This document shows, piece by piece, positions 44,814-51,411 of a DNA stretch of 64,000 nucleotides (its first letter is position 1; the number at the start of each line of letters is the position of its first letter). Below the pieces are notes generated by a model. The model was not told the origin of the DNA and ran no database searches. It worked only from the letters and a program-made list of their open reading frames with translations. Both the position numbers and the translations under genes were made by a program. The stretch is from positions 4,930,001-4,994,000 of the forward strand of contig NZ_CP110389.1 of assembly GCF_026015985.1 (NCBI RefSeq). Direction: 5' to 3'. Origin of the DNA: Rhodopseudomonas sp. P2A-2r (lineage in GTDB: Bacteria > Pseudomonadota > Alphaproteobacteria > Rhizobiales > Xanthobacteraceae).

Positions 44814-45713
44814 TTGGCCCGTACAGCTACACTCCCGGTTCTCAACGGAGAATCCGGACTTTCTCGCTACCTCGCCGAGATCCGCAAGTTTCCGATGCTG
44901 GAACCCCAGCAGGAATACATGTTCGCCAAACGCTGGCGCGAACATGACGATCGCGACGCGGCGCATCACCTGGTGACCAGCCATCTGCGACTCGTGGCGA
45001 AGATCGCCATGGGCTATCGCGGCTATGGCCTGCCGATTTCCGAAGTCGTCTCCGAAGGCAACGTCGGTCTGATGCAGGCGGTCAAGCGGTTCGAGCCCGA
45101 GAAGGGTTTCCGTCTGGCCACCTACGCCATGTGGTGGATCAAGGCTTCTATTCAAGAGTATATTTTGCGGTCGTGGTCCCTTGTCAAAATGGGAACCACC
45201 GCGAACCAGAAGAAGCTGTTCTTCAACCTGCGCAAGGCGAAGAGCAAGATCTCGGCGCTGGATGAGGGCGATATGCGCCCCGACCAGGTCAAGATCATCG
45301 CCAAGCGACTCGGCGTCACCGAGCAGGACGTGGTCGACATGAACCGCCGCCTCGGCGGCGATGCGTCGCTCAACGCCCCGATCCGCGACGACGGCGAAGC
45401 CGGCGAATGGCAGGACTGGCTGGTCGATCACACCCCGACCCAGGAGGCCGTGATGGCCGAGCACGAAGAGCTCGATCATCGCCGGCAGGCCCTGAACGGC
45501 GCGATCGGCGTGCTCAACCCGCGCGAACGGCGCATCTTCGAGGCGCGTCGCCTCGCCGACGAGCCGATGACGCTGGAAGACCTCGCCACCGAGTTCGGCG
45601 TGTCGCGCGAACGCGTCCGCCAGATCGAGGTGCGCGCCTTCGAGAAGGTGCAGACCGCGGTCAAGGGCACCATCGCCCGGCAGGAAGAAGCAACCTTGCA
45701 CGCCGTGCATTGA
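44814..45713 (+). CDS. rpoH: RNA polymerase sigma-32 factor RpoH
   Basis: 299 residues starting at TTG with GGAGGG upstream. Sigma-70 region 2 contains the RpoH-specific sequence QEYMFAKRWREHDDRDAAHHLVTSHLRLVAKIAMGYRGYGLPISEVVSEGNVGLMQAVKRFEPEKGFRLATYAMWWIKASIQEYILRSWSLVKMGTTANQKKLFFNLRKAKSKI. Region 4 is FEARRLADEPMTLEDLATEFGVSRERVRQIEVRAFEKVQ. It directs transcription of heat-shock promoters. In this group several RpoH paralogues exist; this copy beside rluD is likely the constitutive one (inference). A strong terminator follows. Confidence 0.95.
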   Translation: MARTATLPVLNGESGLSRYLAEIRKFPMLEPQQEYMFAKRWREHDDRDAAHHLVTSHLRLVAKIAMGYRGYGLPISEVVSEGNVGLMQAVKRFEPEKGFRLATYAMWWIKASIQEYILRSWSLVKMGTTANQKKLFFNLRKAKSKISALDEGDMRPDQVKIIAKRLGVTEQDVVDMNRRLGGDASLNAPIRDDGEAGEWQDWLVDHTPTQEAVMAEHEELDHRRQALNGAIGVLNPRERRIFEARRLADEPMTLEDLATEFGVSRERVRQIEVRAFEKVQTAVKGTIARQEEATLHAVH

Positions 45714-45737
45714 ACGGCGCAGCGATCACGAATGACG

Positions 45738-45768
45738 AAAAGCCGGCAGCAATGCCGGCTTTTTTATT
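45738..45768 (+). terminator. Rho-independent terminator of rpoH
   Basis: AGCCGGC (45741) and GCCGGCT (45754) form a seven-base stem around AGCAAT, preceded by A-rich and followed by T-rich sequence (TTTTTATT), about 25 bp behind the rpoH stop. Confidence 0.9.
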
Positions 45769-45861
45769 GCGGGGCTTGACCGCAAAGCGCGGAGCACGCG
45801 CACCATCCGCCGCTGACAGATCTTTCGACCCGAACTGAAGAGAACTCTATGTCGAAACACA

Positions 45862-46097
45862 TGTCGCACGGCTTGCGACAGATTCTGTCGCACCGCGTGG
45901 CACGGAGCCGTTTTTTCTCGTTTTGACTTGGAGGTGTTTCTCAAAACCCCTTGTGCATCAGCACTTTAGGGGTGGTGGGCGCACCAGGGCTCGAACCTGG
46001 GACCCGATGATTAAGAGATACCTTATTCGCCATATCAATCAATAGCTTACGTGTCGCACTACGGGCCTTTTCCGGCGCTTTCCGGCATTTGTCGCAC
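45862..46097. repeat. Four TGTCGCAC repeats around the attachment site
   Basis: TGTCGCAC occurs at 45862, 45886, 46052 and 46090, with an inverted TGCGACA at 45874. The copies straddle the tRNA-Lys remnant. Short direct repeats here resemble arm-type sites of tyrosine integrases; copies on the host side are unexpected for a simple attR. Confidence 0.55.
45973..46017 (-). other. Prophage attachment site: displaced 3' half of tRNA-Lys(CTT)
   Basis: On the minus strand, CTCTTAA (anticodon loop, CTT) is followed by TCATC, a variable loop, the T arm CCAGG-TTCGAGC-CCTGG, acceptor strand TGCGCCC, discriminator A and CCA. The bases before it (GGTAT) cannot pair with TCATC, and no 5' half of the tRNA exists. 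Integration therefore occurred in the anticodon loop and left this 3' half as the outer attachment site. Confidence 0.85.
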
Positions 46098-46100
46098 GGC

Positions 46101-46478
46101 TCAGTGCGGCGGGATTTTAGGGCTGATGGTGATCCAGTTGGCCAGCACCCAGCCGAAGCTGCCGCCCATCAGGAGCAGAAGCCCCCAGATCCAGCGACCG
46201 AGCGTTTGCGCGCCCATCGCGCGCTGCTTGGCGTTGTCGAAAGCCTCGACCGACGGCTTGATTGCCGTAATGTCGAGAATGGCGATATCGACCTTGCTGG
46301 CAAGGCCGGACACCTTGTCGCTCAGATTGTCGAATTTCTGATGCAGGTCGCGGCGCCCCTGCGAAGCCGCGGCCTCCTGGCTTTGCCACGTCTGCAGCAT
46401 GCTTTTGACGGTGCTTTCCAGCCCGCCGATCGTCCGGCTCATCTCGCGCAAGGCGGCTTCATTGCTCCCGTCGGTCAC
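46101..46478 (-). CDS. Phage coiled-coil protein with a C-terminal membrane helix (DUF1515-like)
   Basis: A GTG at 46478 overlaps the upstream stop (GTGA) and follows AAAGG, giving 125 residues. A coiled-coil body (LREMSRTIGGLESTVKSMLQTWQSQ, LHQKFDNLSDKVSGLASKVDIAILDITAIKPSVEAF) leads to one membrane helix (IWGLLLLMGGSFGWVLANWI). This layout matches DUF1515-type phage proteins found beside lysis genes. It may assist lysis; it is the last gene before the attachment site. Confidence 0.65.
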   Translation of the reverse strand: MTDGSNEAALREMSRTIGGLESTVKSMLQTWQSQEAAASQGRRDLHQKFDNLSDKVSGLASKVDIAILDITAIKPSVEAFDNAKQRAMGAQTLGRWIWGLLLLMGGSFGWVLANWITISPKIPPH

Positions 46479-46771
46479 GTCCGGCCTTTCGCCAGGCGCT
46501 GCCGTTGATTGGCCTGGCACGTTCGCGTGGCGGTGAGGTTGGTGTTGGCCTCATCCAGTGCGACAACGTATTCACCGACCGCAAGTTTCGGATCGATCTC
46601 GATCGAGACGTCCGGCGCATCGACATTCTGCGCCAGCTGCTCGCAGGAGCGCGAGATCTGAACCGAGGTGCTAGCGGGGGCGGCGGGTGAGTGAGCGCAG
46701 CCGCTCAATATCGTCAGCAGTGAAAGCACACACGCCATCCGGGCGGCCGGCATAGGTCTTGCGGTAATCAT
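46475..46771 (-). CDS. Outer-membrane spanin (Rz1-like lipoprotein)
   Basis: 98 residues from an ATG with GGGAG upstream. The signal segment MACVLSLLTILSGCAHS has a lipobox with the acylated Cys, and the mature part is Pro/Ala-rich before a helical region. The gene starts inside the 3' end of the preceding gene in another frame (overlap of 101 bases), the classic Rz/Rz1 nesting. It should join the inner-membrane spanin to fuse the two membranes at lysis. Confidence 0.75.
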   Translation of the reverse strand: MITARPMPAARMACVLSLLTILSGCAHSPAAPASTSVQISRSCEQLAQNVDAPDVSIEIDPKLAVGEYVVALDEANTNLTATRTCQANQRQRLAKGRT

Positions 46772-47120
46772 CGAGCTCTCCCTTGATCGCCGCAGCTCGC
46801 GCCTCGGCCTCTCCCTTCAGGCGTTCGGCGTCCTGCGCCTGGGCCTCCTGTTGCTCCAGCTGGTTCCGCGACCAGTCCAGTTCGGTCTTGAGGCGCGCCG
46901 TCTCGGCGCGCTCGTCCGACAGCCGGAAGCCGACGAACAGGAAGAACAGCGACAGCGCGACATAGCCGACCGCGCTGGCGAGCTTCATCCAGTGGTCGAT
47001 GGTCGGGATCCAGCGGATCAGCGGAACATGGCTGACGACGATGGCCGCCAGCGCGATGACGCCGACCACGGTCAGGACCGGGTCGGACGTGGCGATTTTC
47101 CAGAACAGCTCCGCCAGCAT
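46671..47120 (-). CDS. Inner-membrane spanin (Rz-like), two membrane helices
   Basis: The ATG at 47120 overlaps the endolysin stop (TGATG) and gives 149 residues. Two hydrophobic helices (DPVLTVVGVIALAAIVVSHVPL and AVGYVALSLFFLFVGFRL) precede a periplasmic coiled coil (DERAETARLKTELDWSRNQLEQQEAQAQDAERLKGEAEARAAAIKGELDDYRKTY). Coiled-coil periplasmic domain plus nested downstream lipoprotein gene identify the i-spanin role; the second helix is unusual, so a combined holin role is possible. Confidence 0.7.
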   Translation of the reverse strand: MLAELFWKIATSDPVLTVVGVIALAAIVVSHVPLIRWIPTIDHWMKLASAVGYVALSLFFLFVGFRLSDERAETARLKTELDWSRNQLEQQEAQAQDAERLKGEAEARAAAIKGELDDYRKTYAGRPDGVCAFTADDIERLRSLTRRPR

Positions 47121-48061
47121 CACTGCACCAGGCTGCGGCGGTAGATGACGTAGCCGCAGCCGGCCAGCGTCAGGAAGACGCAGATGACCGCCAGCACCTT
47201 CCAGTCCGTCAGGAGCGGCACCAGCGACGTGACGCCGATGCCGCCCGTCACCTGCGCGATGCGGCTCTTGGCGAGGCGCCACAGCGCCGGAATGCCGCCG
47301 GCGCTCTCGTCGGTGTCGCGGGTGCCGATCGGCGCGGCGTAATCGGTGCCGGGAGTGACCGGCGCCAGCTCGTCGCCACCGCCCTCGCTTTCGTCGCCGT
47401 CCGCAGGCCCGGCCTCCTCCATGGGCGCAAAGGCCATCGCCTTCGACACCATCACGCCGGCCATGTCCTTGCGAAGCTGCTCCAGCGGGAACAGCGGATT
47501 GGTATCGACCTTGCGCCCCGGCGAGATCAGCCAGTGCGTCAGGATGTCCTTGATGCCGTAGGCCGCGCAGATCCCGGCGCACAATTCGCGGACGGCCCGC
47601 ACCTGGGCGTCGCTATAGGCCAGCCAGTAGCCTTCGCCATGCGCCGCGGTCTTGCGGTAACTGACCGACAGCGACGGGTCCTTGTTGGTGTCGTAGGTGC
47701 CGACACCCTTGTAGACGCCCTCGGCGATCTTCTGAAGCTTGCCGGGGTTGATGATCTCGATGCCGATGGAGAAGCCGTTGAGCAGCGGGCGGCCGGCCCA
47801 GATCGATTGTCCGGCATGCCACGCCTTGACGTTGAACGGCACCAGCTGGGTGATCAGGCCGTCGCGGCCGATCACCACATGCGCCGATACCTTGCTGGCG
47901 GGATCGGTCAGCCAGGAGATCGAGCCGCTGTCGTTGAGGCCCGATGCCGTGTCGTGCAGCACGATGTATTCCGGCACGAGCTTGCCGCCGACGTTGGGGC
48001 TGGCGTTGTAGGGCAGTGCCGCGCCGTTGCGGTAGCCGCGGCCGTTCTGGATCGAGATCAT
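47120..48061 (-). CDS. Phage endolysin, N-acetylmuramoyl-L-alanine amidase with a C-terminal membrane anchor
   Basis: 313 residues. The Amidase_2 domain (VPEYIVLHDTASG, SAHVVIGRDGLITQLVPFNVKAWHAGQS, NGFSIGIEIINPGK, DILTHWLISPGRKVDTNPLFPLEQLRKDM) carries the zinc ligands in LHD, AWHAG and THWLISPGRK. A charged linker leads to a terminal membrane helix (DWKVLAVICVFLTLAGCGYVIYRR). The enzyme cuts peptidoglycan between muramic acid and L-Ala. The anchor suggests it is held at the membrane until depolarised. The start overlaps the RlpA-like gene stop (ATGA). Confidence 0.9.
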   Translation of the reverse strand: MISIQNGRGYRNGAALPYNASPNVGGKLVPEYIVLHDTASGLNDSGSISWLTDPASKVSAHVVIGRDGLITQLVPFNVKAWHAGQSIWAGRPLLNGFSIGIEIINPGKLQKIAEGVYKGVGTYDTNKDPSLSVSYRKTAAHGEGYWLAYSDAQVRAVRELCAGICAAYGIKDILTHWLISPGRKVDTNPLFPLEQLRKDMAGVMVSKAMAFAPMEEAGPADGDESEGGGDELAPVTPGTDYAAPIGTRDTDESAGGIPALWRLAKSRIAQVTGGIGVTSLVPLLTDWKVLAVICVFLTLAGCGYVIYRRSLVQ

Positions 48062-48393
48062 GGCAGAACCTCAATGGTGACGGGACCGACGCCGGCGGCG
48101 ACCAGTCCGAGGGAGCGGGCAACGCCGAGCGACACGTCGAGCGTGCGCGGCGGCTTGAAGGGGCCGCGATCGTTGACGCGGCAGGTGGCGGAATGGCCCT
48201 GATAGGTCACGCGCAACAGCGTGCCGAAGGGATGGGTGCGATGCGCGCAGGTGCGGCCGAGCGGGTCGAAGCGCTCACCATTGGCGGTGCGGCTGCCACT
48301 CTCGTAACCGTAGTAGCTGGCGACGTCGCCGGCGCGGGCCGGCGCGGCCACCAGCAACCCCATGATCAGACCGATGGTGGATGGAACATGCAT
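48058..48393 (-). CDS. RlpA-like double-psi beta-barrel protein
   Basis: 111 residues with a signal peptide (STIGLIMGLLVAAPARAGD) and an RlpA-type domain (ASYYGYESGSRTANGERFDPLGRTCAHRTHPFGTLLRVTYQGHSATCRVNDRGPF, then RTLDVSLGVARSLGL). The Asp of RVNDRGPF is the catalytic residue in RlpA lytic transglycosylases. It sits in the phage lysis block just before the amidase and may act on denuded glycan left by that enzyme, which would be a two-enzyme lysis system. Confidence 0.88.
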   Translation of the reverse strand: MHVPSTIGLIMGLLVAAPARAGDVASYYGYESGSRTANGERFDPLGRTCAHRTHPFGTLLRVTYQGHSATCRVNDRGPFKPPRTLDVSLGVARSLGLVAAGVGPVTIEVLP

Positions 48394-48450
48394 GCCCTGC
48401 CCTCTCGCTATCCGCGAGAATGCGGCAGGCCAGGCAACGTCAAGCGTGCA

Positions 48451-48720
48451 TCACGCTGCGGGCATGCCGAGCAGCGCGCGCAGTCCCGCCACGCTCAGGC
48501 CGGCGGCCTCGAGCTTCTGCAGCGGCGTCGGCTCCGGCGGCGCCGTCGGGGTCAGCACCCCCTCGATTTCCCCGATCGTCGGCTCGCCGCCGATCGCATC
48601 GACAAACACCTGGCTGCCATCCGGCATGTCCAGCGGGCCGTAACGGACGGCGTCGGGGGACTGGTCGCTGGCCGGGAACTCCGGCGGCGCGTCGCGGTAG
48701 ATGCAGCGGATCCGGCTCAT
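48451..48720 (-). CDS. Small phage protein of unknown function
   Basis: 89 residues (MSRIRCIYRDAPPEFPASDQ, then SPDAVRYGPLDMPDGSQVFVDAIGGEPTIGEIEG, tail LQKLEAAGLSVAGLRALLGM). No domain recognised. Its start overlaps the tail-fibre stop by four bases (ATGA), so it is part of the structural operon and perhaps a fibre accessory protein. Confidence 0.7.
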   Translation of the reverse strand: MSRIRCIYRDAPPEFPASDQSPDAVRYGPLDMPDGSQVFVDAIGGEPTIGEIEGVLTPTAPPEPTPLQKLEAAGLSVAGLRALLGMPAA

Positions 48721-50570
48721 GTCGCAAGCTCCGAGATTTCCAGATAGGAATTCAGCGTACCTCCATAGAGGCTGGCATTGAACGTCAACGTTCCCGCGCT
48801 GCTTTGACCGGCCCGCACCTTGAAGGTTGTCGATACCGACAGTCCGGCAAGCTGACGGTGACTGAGGTTCATGACGCTGAAGTTGTTGGTGTTCGCCTGG
48901 GCGAGAGCGGCGACCTTGAGGGCGTTGGCGACGCTGTCCTGATAGAGCGCCAGAGACAGCGTCTGACCTGCCGTCGAGGTGAACATGATGCCCTGCGCCT
49001 TCACATCCAGCAGGTTCGCCGCCGACTGAGGCGTGTAGGCTTTCGCCATCACCTGATCGCCTTCGGTGTTTTGCGGAATGGTATTATCGACCGGCACCAA
49101 TGTCGTCCCGGTCACGACCGTTCCGAGGTCGATGCGCGAGCCGCCGATCGTGGCACCCGGCAACGGGACGCCGGGCCCGAACAACTGACTGCGCGTCGGC
49201 GCCGCGGACCATGTGCTGAGCGCGGCCAGTCCGGTCTCCCAGCTGAGATACCCCAAGGTGGCATAGGCTTTTGCGGTCACAGCGGTACCGGTATAGATCA
49301 CCTGCGCGCTGTCGGCGGCGCCCGCGCCGCCTTCGGCCGTGGACGACGCAATGCCCCAGCCACCGAGCGGATAGATGTCGGCGCCGGACAGGCAGTTGAT
49401 GGCGCCGAGCCGGAAGGTACCGGCGTCGTTGAAGCCGACGATCCAGAGCTTGAAGGCCGTGTTGTTCGCCAAAACCCCCATGGAGGAGCCGGACGAGATG
49501 GTCAGCGATGTCGCCGCAGTCAGGCTCATGACGACGAAGTCGCCGGTCCCCGGCGTGACATTGCGGATGACCACGAACACGGGATCCGCAGCGGAAGGGT
49601 CGGCACCGGCCAGCGTCTTGATCGCCACCGTCAAGGCGCTGCCCGCGACCGACGGCACCAGCGTGCCGTTGATCATGGCCAGGCCTTGCGAGGACGCCGC
49701 CAGCGTCTGCGCGGTTACGGCGCCGGCGGCCACGGCCGCGCCGGCCGTGGCCGACAGTAATTTCCAGCGGCTGTCGGTTGCGTCGTAGCGGATGGTCGCC
49801 GACTGCTTGGCGGCCAGCGTCACATCGGCGCCGAAGTCGAAGCGGTTGGCGGCCGACGATCCGGCGTCGGCGTTCTTCAGCACCAGCGGGTTGGTGCCGA
49901 CATTGATGATGGTCTTGATCGACCCCTCGCGCGGATCGACAAGCCCGGTGAGATTGCGCGAGGCATCGGTCGAAAGCCGCAATGCCGTCGCCACGGTCAA
50001 ATTCGTCGGCGCATAATCGTTGGTATTGGCCGCGATCTGCGCCGGCGCAATCACGCCGGTCAGCAGCAGCTCCTGCGGGATGGTGGCCAGTTTGGTGCCG
50101 CCGGACTTGCGCATCCAGCGGCTGTCGGTCGTGGAATATTGCAGTTCGATCGACCCGTTCGGCCGCAGCACCACGTCGCTCTCGAACAGAAAGCGGTTGG
50201 CCGCGGTCGAGGACGCCGAGGCGTTGGCCAGCGTGATATCGAAGCCGCCGCGGTTGATCAGCGTGATGCTGCGGCCGAACGCGCCGAGCGCCAGGCCGGT
50301 GATGGTGCGGGCAGCGTCGGAATTGAGCAGCAGCGTCTCGGCGATCTTGAGATCGGTCGGGCTGTAATCGTTCTGGTTGGCCGTGATCTGCGCCGGCGAC
50401 ACCGGATAGTCGTAACCCCATCGCTTCATCAGCAGGCCGCCCAGCGTGGCGCCGTCGCCGACGCGGATGGCGTTGAGCGTGGTATCGAACGCATATTCCG
50501 CCAGCAGCGGCGTGAACGAGGCTTCGAGATAGGCCCGCGTGTTGCGGATGTGCTGTCGTCGCGTCGCCAT
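48717..50570 (-). CDS. Phage tail fibre/spike protein
   Basis: 617 residues. The start (MATRRQHIRNTRAYLEASFTPLLAEYAFDTTLNAIRVGDGATLGG) resembles the fibre-attachment region of hyaluronidase/spike proteins. Two repeat units follow, each with an ASSTAANRF or SSAANRF segment, YSTTDSRWM or YDATDSRWK and NDYSPTDL or NDYAPTNL. The C-terminal ~300 residues are a divergent receptor-binding part. The TGATG junction with the gene at 50570 indicates coupled translation. Confidence 0.8.
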   Translation of the reverse strand: MATRRQHIRNTRAYLEASFTPLLAEYAFDTTLNAIRVGDGATLGGLLMKRWGYDYPVSPAQITANQNDYSPTDLKIAETLLLNSDAARTITGLALGAFGRSITLINRGGFDITLANASASSTAANRFLFESDVVLRPNGSIELQYSTTDSRWMRKSGGTKLATIPQELLLTGVIAPAQIAANTNDYAPTNLTVATALRLSTDASRNLTGLVDPREGSIKTIINVGTNPLVLKNADAGSSAANRFDFGADVTLAAKQSATIRYDATDSRWKLLSATAGAAVAAGAVTAQTLAASSQGLAMINGTLVPSVAGSALTVAIKTLAGADPSAADPVFVVIRNVTPGTGDFVVMSLTAATSLTISSGSSMGVLANNTAFKLWIVGFNDAGTFRLGAINCLSGADIYPLGGWGIASSTAEGGAGAADSAQVIYTGTAVTAKAYATLGYLSWETGLAALSTWSAAPTRSQLFGPGVPLPGATIGGSRIDLGTVVTGTTLVPVDNTIPQNTEGDQVMAKAYTPQSAANLLDVKAQGIMFTSTAGQTLSLALYQDSVANALKVAALAQANTNNFSVMNLSHRQLAGLSVSTTFKVRAGQSSAGTLTFNASLYGGTLNSYLEISELAT

Positions 50571-51364
50571 CAGGCCACCCCATCGTCGATCGGCCCGCTC
50601 TCGGCATCGCCCGCGATGCCGTCATCGGGATTGTTGAACAGAGAAAGCACGGATGCCGCATAGGCCTGCGCCTTGCGCGACCAGTGGTAGGCGGAATATT
50701 CGGCGGCTTCGACCGGCGTGTTTTCGGCGGTGTCCGACCACGCCTGCGCCTTGTCGCGCGCGGCTTCCGCCGAGATCTCGTAGCCCAGCGCCGCCAGCGC
50801 CGAGGCCGCGGCGGCGGCGGCCGACGCCGCGCACTGGGTCACGTAGTTCTGCAAATTGAGGATGCCGGTGACGGTCAGCACATAGACCTTGGTGGCGAGA
50901 TCCTGGTCGTTGACCGGATCGGCCGCCATCACGCGGCGCGGCCGGAAATCGACCACGTCGTCGGTCGTGAAGAACGGCCCGACCGATCGCACCACGCGGG
51001 ACTTCAGCTCGGCCAGGATGCGGAAGCTGCGGTCGAACAGGACGCCGTGCACGGTCGCGTTGAAGCGCTGCAGGTTCGTGAAGTCGGTACCCTGGACCGC
51101 CTCGGTATCGCGCTCGAATACCAGCGTCACGGGATTGGCGCCGGACGCCGCCGGCAGGCTGATCGGCGTCGCCGTGACGTTGCCGGCGCTGTCGAGCGAC
51201 AGGTTGTAATGCACGGCACGGCTCAGCGGCACCGGCAGGCCGTCGGCGTCCAGATAGCTGACATCGACATCGGCGATGCGCTCGGCCGTGAAGCCCGGCG
51301 TGAACGCCGTCTCGGCCCCGGTCCAGAGCAGTTCTGCATAAGCGGCTTCGGTTGGCACGGTCAT
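50570..51364 (-). CDS. T7-type tail fibre N-terminal (connector) protein
   Basis: 264 residues. The first ~150 (YDADGLPVPLSRAVHYNLS region, ASGANPVTLVFERDTEAVQGTDFTNLQRFNATVHGVLFDRSFRILAEL) match the phage T7 tail-fibre N-terminal domain that docks fibres to the tail. The rest is an Ala-rich coiled region (CAASAAAAAASALAALGYEISAEAARDKAQAWSDTAEN) with the trimeric-fibre look. Together with the next gene it probably makes the complete fibre, with the receptor-binding part on a separate polypeptide. Confidence 0.85.
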   Translation of the reverse strand: MTVPTEAAYAELLWTGAETAFTPGFTAERIADVDVSYLDADGLPVPLSRAVHYNLSLDSAGNVTATPISLPAASGANPVTLVFERDTEAVQGTDFTNLQRFNATVHGVLFDRSFRILAELKSRVVRSVGPFFTTDDVVDFRPRRVMAADPVNDQDLATKVYVLTVTGILNLQNYVTQCAASAAAAAASALAALGYEISAEAARDKAQAWSDTAENTPVEAAEYSAYHWSRKAQAYAASVLSLFNNPDDGIAGDAESGPIDDGVA

Positions 51365-51411
51365 GCCAAGGAACCTAGCGGCAGATGGCGGGCGTCAAGC
51401 GTGCGCTACCC

